NCBI RefSeq assembly: GCF_001512295.1 | Contig: NZ_LNUP01000015.1 | Location: 186,001-250,000, forward strand | Length of the DNA stretch: 64,000 nucleotides | Source: Pseudomonas sp. EpS/L25 | Lineage (GTDB): Bacteria > Pseudomonadota > Gammaproteobacteria > Pseudomonadales > Pseudomonadaceae | Direction: 5' to 3' | Shown: piece after piece, positions 37,916 through 49,457 of the stretch | Layout: each line of letters opens with the position of its first letter | Numbering within the stretch: the first letter of the stretch is position 1 | Position numbers and translations under genes: made by a program | Notes under the pieces: model-generated | What the model was told of the DNA's origin: nothing | What the model saw: only the letters and a program-made list of their open reading frames with translations | Databases searched by the model: none

Positions 37916-39415
37916 TCAGCGCACACTCAACCGATACCCCACCCGTTCCAACCACTGGGCTTCCAGCTCGAAGTCCGCCTGGGTCAGGGGGTTTTCTTCC
38001 AGCCAGCCATCGGGGAACTGCACGTCCAGGCTGCACTCGCCGGCGCTGAGCTGCACGTCCGGGATGCTCTTGTGGCGGATGTGATGGAAGAGGATGGCGA
38101 AGCGCAGCAGCAGCGTCAGGCGCAGCAGCGGCTCGCCTTCCGGACCCAGCTCCTGCAGGCGCTCGACGGGAATGTTGCGGCGGTGGCCGCGCACCAGCAG
38201 CGCCAGGGCCTGCTGGTCGCGGCGAGAGAAGCCGGGCAGGTCCGAGTGTTCGATCAGGTAGGCGCCGTGCTTATGGTACTGGTAGTGGGCGATGTCCAGG
38301 CCGACCCCGTGCAGGCGCGCGGCCCAGCGCAGCAGTTCCGCGTGGTTTTCGTCGGTCAGGCCCCAGGCCTCGGCCACCTGTGCCAGGGACTTCAGGGCAC
38401 GCTTTTCCACCCGCTCGGCATGGCGCTGATCCACGTGGTAGCGCTCGGCCAGGGCCTTGAGGGTGCGTTCGCGGACGTCCTCGTGGCTATGCCGGCCGAT
38501 CATGTCGTAGAGCACCCCTTCGCGCAGGGCGCCTTCGGACAGGTGGATGTCCTGGAGTTCGAGGGCCTTGAACAGGGCTTCGAGGATGGCCAGGCCGCCC
38601 GGCAGGATGGCGCGGCGATCCGGCTTCACGCCGTCGATGTTGAGCAGGTTGATGTCGCCCTGCTTGAGCAGCTTGCGCTTGAGCCACTCGATGCCGTCCG
38701 GGGTGATCTCGCCGTTGCCGCGACCGGCGGCCTGGATCGCCAGGGCCACCGCGCGAATGGTGCCGGAGGCGCCCAGGGCCTGGTGCCAGCCCATCTCGCG
38801 CAGGCCCTGGTCGATGTTCATCAGTTCCAGGCGCGCGGCGGTGTAGGCGCGGGCGTACTGGGCCGCGGTGATCTTGCCGTCGGCGAAGAACCTCTTGGTG
38901 TAGCTGACGCAACCCATCTGCAGGCTCTCGCGCTGCAGGGTCTCGAAGCGCTGGCCGATGATGAACTCGGTGCTGCCGCCACCGATGTCGGTCACCAGGC
39001 GGCGACCGGGCACGTCGGGCATGGAGTGGGACACACCCAGGTAGATGAGGCGAGCCTCTTCGCGACCGGAGATGACCTCCACCGCATGGCCGAGCACGGC
39101 TTCGGCACGCTGGATGAAGTCGGCGCGATTGCGCGCCTCGCGCAGGGCGTTGGTACCGACCACGCGCACGGCGCCGCGCGGCATGCCGGCGATCAGCTGG
39201 GCGAAGCGGCGCAGGCAGTCCAGGCCACGCTGCATGGCTTCTTCGCTGAGCAGTCGGGACTCGTCCAGGCCGGCGGCCAACTGGATCTTCTCGCCCAGCC
39301 GCTCAAGGATGCGGATTTCCCCGTGGGAATTGCGCGCCCGGACGATATGGAAGCTGTTCGAGCCCAGATCGATGGCGGCGATCAGTTCATGGGGGTCGGC
39401 TGGCGAAGGCTGCAT
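37916..39415 (-). CDS. ppx: Exopolyphosphatase
   Basis: Product of 499 residues of the Ppx/GppA family. ASKHA-fold motifs: '[12 protein letters not shown]' (phosphate 1) near residue 14, '[14 protein letters not shown]' (phosphate 2), and '[11 protein letters not shown]'. The C-terminal HD-like helical domain has '[20 protein letters not shown]'. It removes terminal phosphate from polyphosphate. It is convergent with ppk rather than in one operon, the Pseudomonas arrangement. Confidence 0.96.
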   Translation of the reverse strand: MQPSPADPHELIAAIDLGSNSFHIVRARNSHGEIRILERLGEKIQLAAGLDESRLLSEEAMQRGLDCLRRFAQLIAGMPRGAVRVVGTNALREARNRADFIQRAEAVLGHAVEVISGREEARLIYLGVSHSMPDVPGRRLVTDIGGGSTEFIIGQRFETLQRESLQMGCVSYTKRFFADGKITAAQYARAYTAARLELMNIDQGLREMGWHQALGASGTIRAVALAIQAAGRGNGEITPDGIEWLKRKLLKQGDINLLNIDGVKPDRRAILPGGLAILEALFKALELQDIHLSEGALREGVLYDMIGRHSHEDVRERTLKALAERYHVDQRHAERVEKRALKSLAQVAEAWGLTDENHAELLRWAARLHGVGLDIAHYQYHKHGAYLIEHSDLPGFSRRDQQALALLVRGHRRNIPVERLQELGPEGEPLLRLTLLLRFAILFHHIRHKSIPDVQLSAGECSLDVQFPDGWLEENPLTQADFELEAQWLERVGYRLSVR

Positions 39416-39527
39416 CTGTGAGGCTCTCGGCGATAAACCGCGCCATCGTGCCAGCTAGCCGGTGACGGCTTCAAGCGCATAGCGGTTACGGTTGCGCAAA
39501 CCGGCAGAAAAAATAGGGCTTTTCGCT

Positions 39528-40259
39528 TCAGGAAGCCACCTGGCCAATGAATTGAGCCAGTTCCGGCGTCTGCGGCCGCGCGAACAGCTCCTGCGGATGA
39601 CCGCTTTCGTGCACCTTGCCCTGGTGCATGAACACCAGCTTGTCACCCACCTCGCGGGCGAATCTCATCTCGTGGGTAACCATGATCAGCGTCATGCCCT
39701 CGCTGGCCAGTTGCTTGACCACGGCCAGCACCTCGTTGACCAGTTCCGGGTCGAGCGCCGAGGTGATCTCGTCGCACAGCAGCACCTTGGGCGACATGGC
39801 CAGGGCGCGGGCGATGGCCACTCGCTGCTGCTGGCCGCCGGAGAGGCGGTCCGGATAGCTGTCGAACTTCTCGCCTAGGCCGACCCGCTCGAGCATTTGC
39901 CGGGCCAGGGCGCGGGCCTCGTCCTTGCTGGTTTTCTTGACCACCTGGGGCGCCAGCATCACGTTCTCGCCCACGGTGAGGTGAGGGAAGAGATTGAACT
40001 GCTGGAAGACCATGCCGACCTTCTGCCGCAGCGAACGCAGATTGACCCGCGCCGCGTCCAGGTACTCGCCATCCACCTCGATGACGCCATCGTTGATCGA
40101 TTCCAGACCGTTCAGGGTACGCAGCAGGGTGCTCTTGCCCGAGCCGCTCTTGCCGATGATGGCCACCACCTGGCCTTCTTCGACGGTCAGGTCGATGCCC
40201 TTGAGCACATGGTGATTGCCATAGTGTTTGTGCAGGGCGGTCACTCTAAGCAGCGGCAT
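39528..40259 (-). CDS. Polar amino acid ABC transporter, ATP-binding protein
   Basis: Product of 243 residues with Walker A '[12 protein letters not shown]', Q-loop '[17 protein letters not shown]', signature '[15 protein letters not shown]', Walker B '[14 protein letters not shown]' and switch His in 'MVTHEMRFA'. It is most like HisP/GlnQ-type ATPases of the polar amino acid importer family. Its start lies 14 bp inside the end of the upstream permease gene. Last gene of the four-gene leftward operon. Confidence 0.94.
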   Translation of the reverse strand: MPLLRVTALHKHYGNHHVLKGIDLTVEEGQVVAIIGKSGSGKSTLLRTLNGLESINDGVIEVDGEYLDAARVNLRSLRQKVGMVFQQFNLFPHLTVGENVMLAPQVVKKTSKDEARALARQMLERVGLGEKFDSYPDRLSGGQQQRVAIARALAMSPKVLLCDEITSALDPELVNEVLAVVKQLASEGMTLIMVTHEMRFAREVGDKLVFMHQGKVHESGHPQELFARPQTPELAQFIGQVAS

Positions 40260-40893
40260 GCAGTCTCCTTTCCAGCCAGCGAGCGGCCAGTGACAGCGGA
40301 TAGCAGAGGATGAAATAGCCTAGGGCGGCGAGGCCGTAGACGGTGAAGGGCTGGTAGGTGGCGTTGGCCAGCATGCCGCCGATCTTGGTCAGCTCGGTGA
40401 AGCCGATGATCGAGGTCACCGCGGTGCCCTTGACCACCTGCACCGAGAAGCCCACGGTGGGCGCCACGGCGATGCGCAGCGCCTGGGGCAGGATGACGTG
40501 ACGCAGCTGCTCGAAGCGGTTCAGGGCCAGGCTCTCCGAGGCTTCCCACTGGCCATGGGGAATGGCCTCGACGCAGCCGCGCCAGATTTCGGCGAGATAG
40601 GCGCTGGTGAACAGCGTCAGGGCGATCCCGGCGGCCAGCCAGGCAGGAATCTCCAGGCCCAGCAGCGAGACACCGAAGAAGACCAGGAACAGCTGCATGA
40701 GGAGCGGCGTGCCCTGGAACAGCTCGATGTGCAGTTTGGCCAGCAGTCGGGGAGCCTGTAGCGGCGAGAGCCGCGCCCAGAGCACCAGCAGCCCGGCCAG
40801 CCCACCGCCGGCGAAGGCCGCCAGCGATAGTATGAAGGTCCAGTACAGCCCGGTACCCAGGTTGCGGACGATGTCCCAGAGGGTGAAGTCCAT
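40246..40893 (-). CDS. Polar amino acid ABC transporter permease (second)
   Basis: Product of 215 residues with about five hydrophobic segments and the EAA-type loop 'EASESLALNRFEQLRHVILPQALRI', typical of HisM/GlnP permeases. It probably pairs with the preceding permease as a heterodimer. The start at 40893 shares one base with the stop of that gene. Confidence 0.92.
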   Translation of the reverse strand: MDFTLWDIVRNLGTGLYWTFILSLAAFAGGGLAGLLVLWARLSPLQAPRLLAKLHIELFQGTPLLMQLFLVFFGVSLLGLEIPAWLAAGIALTLFTSAYLAEIWRGCVEAIPHGQWEASESLALNRFEQLRHVILPQALRIAVAPTVGFSVQVVKGTAVTSIIGFTELTKIGGMLANATYQPFTVYGLAALGYFILCYPLSLAARWLERRLHAAA

Positions 40894-41558
40894 CAGCGGC
40901 CTCCCTGGATGAAGCGTCGACCGATCCAGTGCAGCAGTTGACGTACCCCGATGGCCATGACCAGATAGAGCAGGGTGGTCAGCAGGTAGGTCTCGAAGGC
41001 GCGGAAGTTGCGCGACTGGATGAAGTTGGCGGCGAAGGTCAGCTCCTCGGTGGAAATCTGCGAGCAGACCGCCGAGCCCAGCATCACGATCACCACCTGG
41101 CTCGACAGCGCCGGCCAGACCTTGGCCAGGGCGGGCCTGAGGATCACGTGGCGAAAGGTCTCGGCGCGGGTCATGGCCAGGGCCGCGGCGGCCTCCAGCT
41201 GGCCCTTGGGCACGGCCTGGATGCCGGCGCGGATGATCTCCGTGGAATAGGCCCCCAGGTTGATCACCATGGCCAGCACCGCGGCCTGCCATTCGCTGAT
41301 GTGCACCCCCAGCGACGGTAGGCCGAAGAAGATGAAGAACAGCTGGATCAGGAAGGGCGTGTTGCGGATCAGCTCGACATAGATGCCGAACAGCCGGTCG
41401 AAGGGCTTGAGCCGCCAGGCGCGGCAGACCGCGCCAAGGGTGCCAAGCGCGATGCCCAGCACCGCACCGATGGCGGTCAGCTCCAGCGTGAACAGGGCGC
41501 CCTTGAGCAGCAGGTCACCTTGCTGCAGTACCGGCTGGAAGTCGAACTGATAGGCCAT
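40893..41558 (-). CDS. Polar amino acid ABC transporter permease (first)
   Basis: Product of 221 residues with about five membrane helices. The N-terminal 'GALFTLELTAIGAVLGIALG' and the coupling loop 'EAAAALAMTRAETFRHVILRPALAK' are diagnostic of the HisQM subfamily, as is 'ELIRNTPFLIQLFFIFFGLP'. It follows the binding-protein gene by 3 bp. Confidence 0.92.
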   Translation of the reverse strand: MAYQFDFQPVLQQGDLLLKGALFTLELTAIGAVLGIALGTLGAVCRAWRLKPFDRLFGIYVELIRNTPFLIQLFFIFFGLPSLGVHISEWQAAVLAMVINLGAYSTEIIRAGIQAVPKGQLEAAAALAMTRAETFRHVILRPALAKVWPALSSQVVIVMLGSAVCSQISTEELTFAANFIQSRNFRAFETYLLTTLLYLVMAIGVRQLLHWIGRRFIQGGR

Positions 41559-41561
41559 GCC

Positions 41562-42344
41562 TTACATGTCCTTCGGCAGGGGCTGGCCCAGCCACTTCTC
41601 GGCCTGGCGATCCAGGGTGCCGTCGGCGCGGGCGGCGTCGAGGATGGCATCCAGCTTGGCCTTGAGCGCCGGCTCGTTCTTGGCGAGCCCTATGTAGTTG
41701 GGCGAGTTCTTCAGGGTGATCTTCATTTCCGGTGCGCGCTCGGGCTTCTTCTCGGCGATGGACGCCATCACCGAGCTGCCGCTGGCGATGAACTCGGTCT
41801 GGCCGGCGAGATAGGCGGCGATGGTGGCGTTATTGTCCTCGAATCTCTTGATCACCGCGTCCTTGGGCGCCACCTTGCTCAATTCCATGTCCTCGATGCC
41901 GCCGCGGGTCACGGCGATGGTCTTGCCGGCCAGTTCCTCGGGCTTGCTCAGGGCGCTGCCCTTGGCGCCGAACACGCCGAGGAAGAAGGGCGCATAGGGC
42001 TTGGTGAAATCGATGACCTGCTCGCGCTCGGGATTCTTGCCCAGGCTGGAGATGACCATGTCCACCTTGCCGGTGGTCAGGAAGGGGATGCGGTTGGTGC
42101 TGGTGACGGGGGTCAGCGCCAGCTTCACACCGAGCTTGTCGGCGACCAGCTGGGCAGTGTCGATGTCCAGGCCGCGGGGCTTGAGGTCGGGGCCGACGGT
42201 GCCGAAGGGCGGGAAGTCCTGGGGCACGGCGATGCGTACCGTGCCGCGCTGCTGGATGTCGGCCAACTGGTCGGCCTGGGCGGGCGTGTGCAGGGCGGTC
42301 AGGCTCAGGGCGAGCAGGGAAAGGGCGGTCCAGCGCTTGAGCAT
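41562..42344 (-). CDS. Amino acid ABC transporter, periplasmic substrate-binding protein
   Basis: Product of 260 residues. The signal peptide 'MLKRWTALSLLALSLTALHT' ends near PAQA-D. The family 3 binding fold is clear: 'GTVRIAVPQDFPPFGTVGPD', 'GLDIDTAQLVADKLGVKLAL', 'VDMVISSLGKNPEREQVIDF' and 'GKTIAVTRGGIEDME'. It delivers a polar amino acid or related compound to the two permeases encoded downstream. Ligand identity is not deducible. The gene is divergent from a FadR-type regulator that probably controls the operon. Confidence 0.93.
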   Translation of the reverse strand: MLKRWTALSLLALSLTALHTPAQADQLADIQQRGTVRIAVPQDFPPFGTVGPDLKPRGLDIDTAQLVADKLGVKLALTPVTSTNRIPFLTTGKVDMVISSLGKNPEREQVIDFTKPYAPFFLGVFGAKGSALSKPEELAGKTIAVTRGGIEDMELSKVAPKDAVIKRFEDNNATIAAYLAGQTEFIASGSSVMASIAEKKPERAPEMKITLKNSPNYIGLAKNEPALKAKLDAILDAARADGTLDRQAEKWLGQPLPKDM

Positions 42345-42438
42345 GACGAGACTCCGGAAATGGGATGGATGGCCCTGCCCAGTGCATTTCATGTGCCAGC
42401 CACCCCCTGGGTGGGCACAAAGGCCGTCGATACGGGCG

Positions 42439-42459
42439 ATTGGTCTTACTGGTCTGAAC
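42439..42459. promoter_or_regulatory. Possible regulator site with tandem TGGTCT
   Basis: Between the divergent binding-protein and GntR genes, TGGTCT occurs at 42441-42446 and 42450-42455 within a short AT-richer patch. FadR-subfamily GntR proteins often bind TGGT-N3-ACCA. The match here is only to one half, so this is a weak candidate operator. Confidence 0.25.
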
Positions 42460-42610
42460 AGTTGCTTGGCTCCTGCTCTGGCGTTGCGCGCCTGCGTGAG
42501 CCGCTTTGGTGCGCGGCTGTCGCGGCGTGCTCCGCCGTGGGGCTGCACTTGAAGTCGGCGGAAATTGGGCATAAAAGGCGAGCTTCCGGACTGACTGGCC
42601 TGACCACGCC

Positions 42611-43306
42611 ATGCCCCTCGCTGCGACCCGTGCCGTACCCCAATATGCCGTCGAGGCCATTCGCCGGCTGATCGAGACCGAAGGCTATGCCCCCGGCGCC
42701 GCACTGCCGGCGCAGCGCGAGCTGGCCGAGCGGCTGGGCGTCAGTCGCGCCTCCCTGCGCGAGGCACTGTCCACCCTGAGCGCCCTGGGACTGGTCAGCG
42801 TGCAGCCCGGGCGCGGGGTCTATGTGCAGGAGACGACACAGGCCGCGGACGGGCTCTGGCCCTTCGCTGGTGAGGTAACGGCGGCCCACGTGTTCCAGCT
42901 GCGCTTCGCCCTCGAAGGTTTCGCCGCCGGCCTGGCCGCCGTGACCCTGAGTCCCGCCGACCTGGATCGGCTGGAGGACAATCTCGACGCCCTGCACAGT
43001 GCCTTGAAGGCCAACGAGCTGGAACAGGCCGCCGCCCTGGACTTCGACTTCCATCGCCAGTTGCTGCTGGCGGCGGACAACCCGACCATGCTGGCGGTGA
43101 TCACCACCAGTCCCGAGCGCTTCCACGAAAGCCAGAAACTGCCCTTCGTCCGCCCGGAGCGGGCACTGGAGACCTGGCAGGAGCACCGCCGTATCCTGCG
43201 GGCCCTGGCACGGCGTTCCCCGGCGGCGGCGCAGAAGGCCATGCGCGAACATATTCGCAATGCGGCGCTGCGCAGCGGAACCCCCTTCCCGGTTCCTGCG
43301 GTCTAA
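42611..43306 (+). CDS. GntR-family transcriptional regulator (FadR subfamily)
   Basis: Product of 231 residues. The N-terminal winged helix has '[20 protein letters not shown]' and '[15 protein letters not shown]' (about residues 35-75); the C-terminal FCD domain carries the metal-binding pattern with Asp and His residues ('[17 protein letters not shown]', '[11 protein letters not shown]', 'AMREHIRNA'). It is divergent from the amino acid importer operon, which it probably controls. The effector is unknown. Confidence 0.9.
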   Translation: MPLAATRAVPQYAVEAIRRLIETEGYAPGAALPAQRELAERLGVSRASLREALSTLSALGLVSVQPGRGVYVQETTQAADGLWPFAGEVTAAHVFQLRFALEGFAAGLAAVTLSPADLDRLEDNLDALHSALKANELEQAAALDFDFHRQLLLAADNPTMLAVITTSPERFHESQKLPFVRPERALETWQEHRRILRALARRSPAAAQKAMREHIRNAALRSGTPFPVPAV

Positions 43307-43416
43307 GATCAATATCCGTCATAGCCATCATCAATGTTCGAGTGCTTTCGAAGTGGCGATGGCAGGGCTATCATGGCCGTACTTCAAGTCGCACCGGAAT
43401 TCGGAGAGTAGAGTCA

Positions 43417-43743
43417 ATGAGCGAATACATCACCAACGTCAGCGACGCCAGCTTCGAGCAGGACGTGCTGAAGTCCGAGAGCCCCGTGCTGGTCGACTAC
43501 TGGGCCGAATGGTGCGGTCCGTGCAAGATGATTGCCCCGGTCCTGGACGAGATCGCCAAGGACTACCAAGGCAAGCTCAAGGTCTGCAAGCTGAACATCG
43601 ACGAAAACCAGGACACCCCGCCCAAGTATGGCGTGCGTGGCATCCCGACCCTGATGCTGTTCAAGAACGGCGCGGTCGAGGCTACCAAGGTAGGTGCCCT
43701 GTCCAAGTCGCAACTGGCCGCCTTCCTCGACGCCAACGTCTAG
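43417..43743 (+). CDS. trxA: Thioredoxin
   Basis: Product of 108 residues. The redox pair is Cys33/Cys36 in '[11 protein letters not shown]', with buried Asp27 in 'VLVDYWA' and cis-Pro in '[10 protein letters not shown]'. A general cytoplasmic protein disulfide reductant fed by thioredoxin reductase. Start ATG 43417 follows CGGAGAG. Terminated by a strong hairpin before rho. Confidence 0.98.
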   Translation: MSEYITNVSDASFEQDVLKSESPVLVDYWAEWCGPCKMIAPVLDEIAKDYQGKLKVCKLNIDENQDTPPKYGVRGIPTLMLFKNGAVEATKVGALSKSQLAAFLDANV

Positions 43744-43753
43744 GAAATAGCCG

Positions 43754-43779
43754 AAAGCCCCGCCCCGCGGGGCTTTTTT
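43754..43779 (+). terminator. Rho-independent terminator of trxA
   Basis: A 10 bp perfect stem AAAGCCCCGC / GCGGGGCTTT with a CCC loop and a run of six T, starting 11 bp after the trxA stop. Confidence 0.95.
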
Positions 43780-43968
43780 CTGGCTGAACGGCTGGACGTG
43801 CACCGGGCTAGGTGCTAGATTCCAGCACACGACCCCAGCAGCGGGTCGTCTTCTCATCTGCTGTAGCCGTCAGTTCTCCTCTTCAGAACGCATCCCGCGA
43901 AGCTACTCTCGCATCCGGCCGCTCAGCTCGAATCCCTCCTTCGCCTCTTCTCACGTCAACATACGTCT

Positions 43969-45231
<1,263 letters not shown>

Positions 45232-45246
45232 GGCGAAGTCGCTGAC

Positions 45247-45272
45247 GAAAGGCCGGGATTTCCCGGCCTTTC
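45247..45272 (+). terminator. Hairpin terminator downstream of rho
   Basis: A 12 bp perfect stem GAAAGGCCGGGA / TCCCGGCCTTTC with a TT loop, starting 15 bp past the rho stop. The T-tract is short (TTTC in the stem, then CGCGTTT), but the stem is long and placed as expected. Confidence 0.85.
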
Positions 45273-45287
45273 GCGTTTCTGGCGCCA

Positions 45288-45446
45288 AGAGCGGCCAACA
45301 AAACGTAGCGAGCGGTTGTCAGGCGGGTGCGCGCGGCGCGCAGGAACCGCACCGGGCTCGCGCACGAGTGTACGAGTGGTACATGAGGATTCCGAGCACT
45401 GCACGCGCCCGTCTGGCGGACGCGCAGCAGTTCTGTTTGCCGCTCT
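45288..45446. repeat. Family B inverted-repeat element, copy 2 (opposite orientation)
   Basis: 159 bp with ends AGAGCGGCCAACAAAAC and GTTCTGTTTGCCGCTCT. Read on the - strand it matches 14099-14241 over most of its length, including GCGTGCAGTGCTCGGA and GCGCGCCGCGCGCACCCG. It lies between the rho terminator and ubiD. Confidence 0.82.
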
Positions 45447-45510
45447 TAGCTTTCTCGATCCGCGGGGGAGGCGATAGACTGCCAGACTTTCCCCAGCGCC
45501 AAGAGGCCGC

Positions 45511-46977
45511 ATGCAATACCGAGATCTGCGTGACTTCATCCGCAGCCTGGAGCAGCGTGGTGAACTGAAGCGCGTGACCGCCCCGGTCTCGCCGATCCTC
45601 GAGATGACCGAAATCTGCGACCGAACCCTGCGCAAGCAAGGCCCGGCGCTGCTGTTCGAGAATCCCGTGGGCTTCTCCATGCCCGTGCTGGGCAACCTCT
45701 TCGGTACGCCGCAGCGGGTGGCCCTGGGCATGGGTGCCGAGGACGTCGGCGCCCTGCGCGAGATCGGCAAGCTCTTGGCCTTCCTCAAGGAGCCCGAGCC
45801 GCCCAAGGGCCTGAAGGACGCCTGGTCGAAGCTGCCGATCTACAAGAAGGTCATCAGCATGGCGCCCAAGGTGCTCAAGGATGCGCCCTGCCAGGAGGTG
45901 ATCGAGGAGGGCGAGGCGGTCGATCTGGGCAAGTTGCCGATCCAGCACTGCTGGCCGGGCGACGTGGCGCCGCTGATCACCTGGGGCCTGACAGTCACCC
46001 GCGGCCCCAACAAGGAACGCCAGAACCTCGGCATCTATCGCCAGCAGGTAATCGGTCGCAACAAGCTGATCATGCGCTGGCTGAGCCATAGAGGCGGCGC
46101 GCTGGACTTCCGCGAGTGGTGCCAGAAGCATCCCGGCCAGCCCTATCCGGTGGCCGTGGCCCTGGGCGCCGATCCGGCCACCATCCTCGGCGCGGTCACC
46201 CCGGTCCCCGATACCCTGTCCGAATACGCCTTCGCCGGCCTCTTGCGCGGCAGTCGCAGCGAACTGATCAAGTGCGTGGGCAACGACCTGCAGGTGCCCG
46301 CCAGCGCCGAGATCGTGCTGGAAGGGGTCATCCATCCGGGCGAGACCGCGCCGGAAGGGCCCTATGGCGATCACACCGGCTACTACAACGAGGTCGATAC
46401 CTTTCCGGTCTTCACCGTGGAGCGCATCACCCGGCGCCGCGATCCCATCTACCACAGCACCTACACCGGCCGGCCGCCGGACGAGCCGGCCATCCTCGGC
46501 GTGGCGCTCAATGAAGTCTTCGTGCCCATCCTGCAAAAGCAGTTTCCGGAGATCGTCGACTTCTACCTGCCGCCGGAAGGCTGCTCCTACCGCATGGCGG
46601 TGGTGACCATCAAGAAACAGTATCCCGGCCACGCCAAGCGGGTGATGCTGGGCGTCTGGTCGTTCCTGCGGCAGTTCATGTACACCAAGTTCGTCATCGT
46701 CACCGACGACGATATCAATGCCCGCGACTGGAACGACGTCATCTGGGCGGTTACCACGCGCATGGACCCCAAGCGCGATATCGTGATGATCGACAACACC
46801 CCCATCGACTACCTCGACTTCGCTTCGCCGATCTCCGGCCTGGGTTCGAAGATGGGCCTGGACGCCACCCACAAGTGGCCAGGCGAAACCACGCGGGAGT
46901 GGGGCCGGGCGATCGTCAAGGACGAAGCCGTGGTCAAACGGGTGGACGAGATGTGGTCCAGTCTCGGGATCGATTAA
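45511..46977 (+). CDS. ubiD: 3-octaprenyl-4-hydroxybenzoate carboxy-lyase UbiD
   Basis: Product of 488 residues, the usual length. Family landmarks: '[20 protein letters not shown]' at the N-terminus, '[18 protein letters not shown]', '[20 protein letters not shown]' and '[15 protein letters not shown]' carrying the catalytic Glu region. It uses prenylated FMN, made by UbiX, to decarboxylate the ubiquinone precursor. A reductase gene follows after 11 bp, as fre follows ubiD in E. coli. Confidence 0.96.
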   Translation: MQYRDLRDFIRSLEQRGELKRVTAPVSPILEMTEICDRTLRKQGPALLFENPVGFSMPVLGNLFGTPQRVALGMGAEDVGALREIGKLLAFLKEPEPPKGLKDAWSKLPIYKKVISMAPKVLKDAPCQEVIEEGEAVDLGKLPIQHCWPGDVAPLITWGLTVTRGPNKERQNLGIYRQQVIGRNKLIMRWLSHRGGALDFREWCQKHPGQPYPVAVALGADPATILGAVTPVPDTLSEYAFAGLLRGSRSELIKCVGNDLQVPASAEIVLEGVIHPGETAPEGPYGDHTGYYNEVDTFPVFTVERITRRRDPIYHSTYTGRPPDEPAILGVALNEVFVPILQKQFPEIVDFYLPPEGCSYRMAVVTIKKQYPGHAKRVMLGVWSFLRQFMYTKFVIVTDDDINARDWNDVIWAVTTRMDPKRDIVMIDNTPIDYLDFASPISGLGSKMGLDATHKWPGETTREWGRAIVKDEAVVKRVDEMWSSLGID

Positions 46978-46988
46978 CGGAGACGACG

Positions 46989-47957
46989 ATGAAGGTCACC
47001 CTGCAGCCCTCGGGTGCGGTACTGGAAACCCAGCCCGGAGAGGCAATCCTGGCCGCCGCGCAGCGCCTTGGCTATAGCGGTCCGCACAGCTGCCGCAATG
47101 GCAACTGCCAACTCTGCGCGGCGCTGTTGGTGGAAGGCCAGGTCGACCAGCGCGGGCAGACCGCGGATCACGGCGAGATCTATGTCTGTATCGCCGTGCC
47201 GCTCAGCGACTGCCTGCTGCAATGGGACGGGGTGCTGGCGCCCGGTGAACTGCCGGTACGCAAGCTGGCCTGCCAGGTAGTGGCGCTGGATGACGTGGGG
47301 GGCGACGTACGCCGCGTGCGCCTGCGGGCCCCGGCGGGTCGGCCGCCGCGCTACCACGCCGGCCAGTACCTGCTGATCAATCGCGACGAGGGCAAGCAGT
47401 CGGCCTTCTCCTTGGCCTCGGCGCCTCACCAGGGGCGCGAGCTGGAACTCCATGTGTTGGCCCGGGAAGCCAGCAGCCAGGCGTTGCTGGCCCAGCTGGA
47501 GCGCGAGCGTATGGCCCAGGTGGAGCTGCCCTATGGCGATGCTCACCTGGCCGAATTGCCCGACGGTCCGCTGGTGCTCATCGCCGCCGGCACCGGCATG
47601 GCGCAGATGCACAGCCTGATCGAAGACGCCCGCACCCGTGGCTTCGCCCATCCGGTACACCTCTACTGGGGCGTGCGCACACCGGACGACTTCTATGCCA
47701 TCGAGGCCTGGGACGCCTGGGCGGAACTGCCCAATCTCACCCTGAACCGGGTGGTGAGCGATGCCTGTGGCTGGGCAGGGCGCTGTGGGCTGCTGCACGA
47801 GGTGGTGCGGGCGGATTTTGCCGACCTGAGCGGCCTGCATGTCTATGCCAGCGGTTCGCCGGCGATGGTCTATGCCACCCTGGACGCCCTGGTGGACGCG
47901 GGCATGGACGCCCACCAGATGCGTGCCGACGTCTTCGCCTACGCACCGCGGGGGTGA
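46989..47957 (+). CDS. Ferredoxin-FAD reductase (2Fe-2S plus FNR domains), ubiD-linked
   Basis: Product of 322 residues. N-terminal plant-type ferredoxin with Cys35, Cys40, Cys43 and Cys67 in 'SCRNGNCQLC' and 'IYVCIA'. The FNR part has the flavin motif 'SAFSLASAP' (variant of RxYS) and NAD motif 'VLIAAGTGMAQMHSLI', ending 'GMDAHQMRADVFAYAP'. Such proteins pass electrons from NAD(P)H to an iron-sulfur or flavin acceptor. Position after ubiD parallels E. coli fre, so supplying reduced flavin is a plausible role, with an added iron-sulfur domain. Confidence 0.9.
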   Translation: MKVTLQPSGAVLETQPGEAILAAAQRLGYSGPHSCRNGNCQLCAALLVEGQVDQRGQTADHGEIYVCIAVPLSDCLLQWDGVLAPGELPVRKLACQVVALDDVGGDVRRVRLRAPAGRPPRYHAGQYLLINRDEGKQSAFSLASAPHQGRELELHVLAREASSQALLAQLERERMAQVELPYGDAHLAELPDGPLVLIAAGTGMAQMHSLIEDARTRGFAHPVHLYWGVRTPDDFYAIEAWDAWAELPNLTLNRVVSDACGWAGRCGLLHEVVRADFADLSGLHVYASGSPAMVYATLDALVDAGMDAHQMRADVFAYAPRG

Positions 47958-48001
47958 GCCGGTCGCGGCCATGGCGCGGCCGCGATGAATACGGCCGTAG
48001 G

Positions 48002-48027
48002 GTGGAAAACCGCGTAGCGTTTTCCAC
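48002..48027 (+). repeat. GTGGAAAAC palindromic repeat, copy 2
   Basis: 26 bp with arms GTGGAAAACCGC and GCGTTTTCCAC, matching the reverse complement of 37459-37484 at 25 of 26 positions. It lies between the convergent reductase and glpT genes and is flanked by GTAGG and CCACGCTAC, which extend the hairpin. Confidence 0.8.
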
Positions 48028-48086
48028 CTTGAGCCCCGGTGAACGAGGCTACGCCGTCATCCACGCTACGGGGATCATGTCCAAGC

Positions 48087-49430
48087 TCAGCGCGCCGACT
48101 TTGCCACCATCCCGGTATGTCTCAGGGTCAGCGCCAGGAAGACGATGGCCAGCACGCAGGAGCCTACCAGCAGCATGAAGCCGCCATCCCAGCCGAAATG
48201 GTCCACGGTGTAGCCGACCAGGGCATTGGCCGCTACCGATCCGCCGAGGTAGCCGAACAGCCCGGTGAAACCCGCGGCGGTGCCCGCGGCTTTCTTCGGC
48301 ACCAGTTCCAGGGCCTGCAGGCCGATCAGCATCACCGGGCCGTAGATCAGGAAGCCGATGCACACCAGGGCCGCCAGGTCGACGCCGGGATTGCCTTCCG
48401 GATTGAGCCAGTAGACCAGGGTGGCGACCAGTACGCCGAGCATGAACACCACGCCGGTGGCGCCGCGGTTGCCACGGAACAGCTTGTCCGAGAGCCAGCC
48501 GCAGAGCAGGGTGCCGGGAATGCCGGCCCATTCGTAGAAGAAGTAGGCCCAGGAGGTCTTGTCCACCGAGAAGTGCTTGGCTTCCTTCAGGTAGGTGGGT
48601 GCCCAGTCCAGCACGCCATAGCGCAGCAGATAGACGAAGACGTTGGCGAAGGCGATGTACCAGAGCAGGCGATTCTTCAGCACGTACTCGACGAAAATCT
48701 CCTTGGTGGAGAATTCGCGCTCATGGCCTTGGCTGTAGCCTTCCGGGAAGTCCTGCTTCCAGTGCTCCACCGACGGCAGGCCACAGGATTGTGGGGTGTC
48801 CCTCATGGTGACGAAGGCGAACAGCGCCACGCCCAGGGCGACCACCGCCGGCACGTAGAAGGCCGAATGCCAGTCCTCGTTGAACAGGAACAGGCCGAGC
48901 AGGAACAGCGGGCCGATCAGGCCGCCGCCGACATTGTGGGCGACGTTCCACAGCGAGACCACGCTCCCCCTTTCCTTCTGCGACCACCAGTGCACCATGG
49001 TGCGACCACTGGGCGGCCAGCCCATGCCCTGGAACCAGCCATTGAGAAACAGCAGCACGAACATGATGCTGACGCTGGAGGTGGCCCAGGGCGCGAATCC
49101 GAACAGCAGCATCACCAGCGCCGAGAGGACCAGGCCGGCGGGCAGGAAGTAGCGTGGATTGGAGCGGTCCGAGACCAGGCCCATGAGAAACTTTGACAGG
49201 CCGTAGGCGATGGCCACCGCGGAGAGGGCGACGCCCAGCTCGCCCCGGCTGTAACCCTGCTCCACCAGATTGGGCATGGCCAGGGAGAAGTTCTTGCGCA
49301 GCAGATAGTAGCCGGCGTAGCCGATGAAGATCCCGGCGAAGATCTGCCAGCGCAGGCGGCGATAGGTGGGGTCGACGAGATCGGTAGGCAGCGGCGGCCG
49401 ATGAGCCGCCGGGGCGAAGATTCCAAGCAT
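48087..49430 (-). CDS. glpT: Glycerol-3-phosphate transporter GlpT
   Basis: Product of 447 residues with the 12-helix MFS pattern. OPA-family features: '[15 protein letters not shown]' with the substrate Arg in the first helix region, '[20 protein letters not shown]' and '[20 protein letters not shown]'. It exchanges glycerol-3-phosphate for inorganic phosphate. It is also the usual entry route for fosfomycin. An inverted repeat upstream of the start looks like a GlpR operator. Monocistronic here. Confidence 0.95.
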   Translation of the reverse strand: MLGIFAPAAHRPPLPTDLVDPTYRRLRWQIFAGIFIGYAGYYLLRKNFSLAMPNLVEQGYSRGELGVALSAVAIAYGLSKFLMGLVSDRSNPRYFLPAGLVLSALVMLLFGFAPWATSSVSIMFVLLFLNGWFQGMGWPPSGRTMVHWWSQKERGSVVSLWNVAHNVGGGLIGPLFLLGLFLFNEDWHSAFYVPAVVALGVALFAFVTMRDTPQSCGLPSVEHWKQDFPEGYSQGHEREFSTKEIFVEYVLKNRLLWYIAFANVFVYLLRYGVLDWAPTYLKEAKHFSVDKTSWAYFFYEWAGIPGTLLCGWLSDKLFRGNRGATGVVFMLGVLVATLVYWLNPEGNPGVDLAALVCIGFLIYGPVMLIGLQALELVPKKAAGTAAGFTGLFGYLGGSVAANALVGYTVDHFGWDGGFMLLVGSCVLAIVFLALTLRHTGMVAKSAR

Positions 49431-49457
49431 GGGAGCCTCGGTATTGTTATAGGTATT

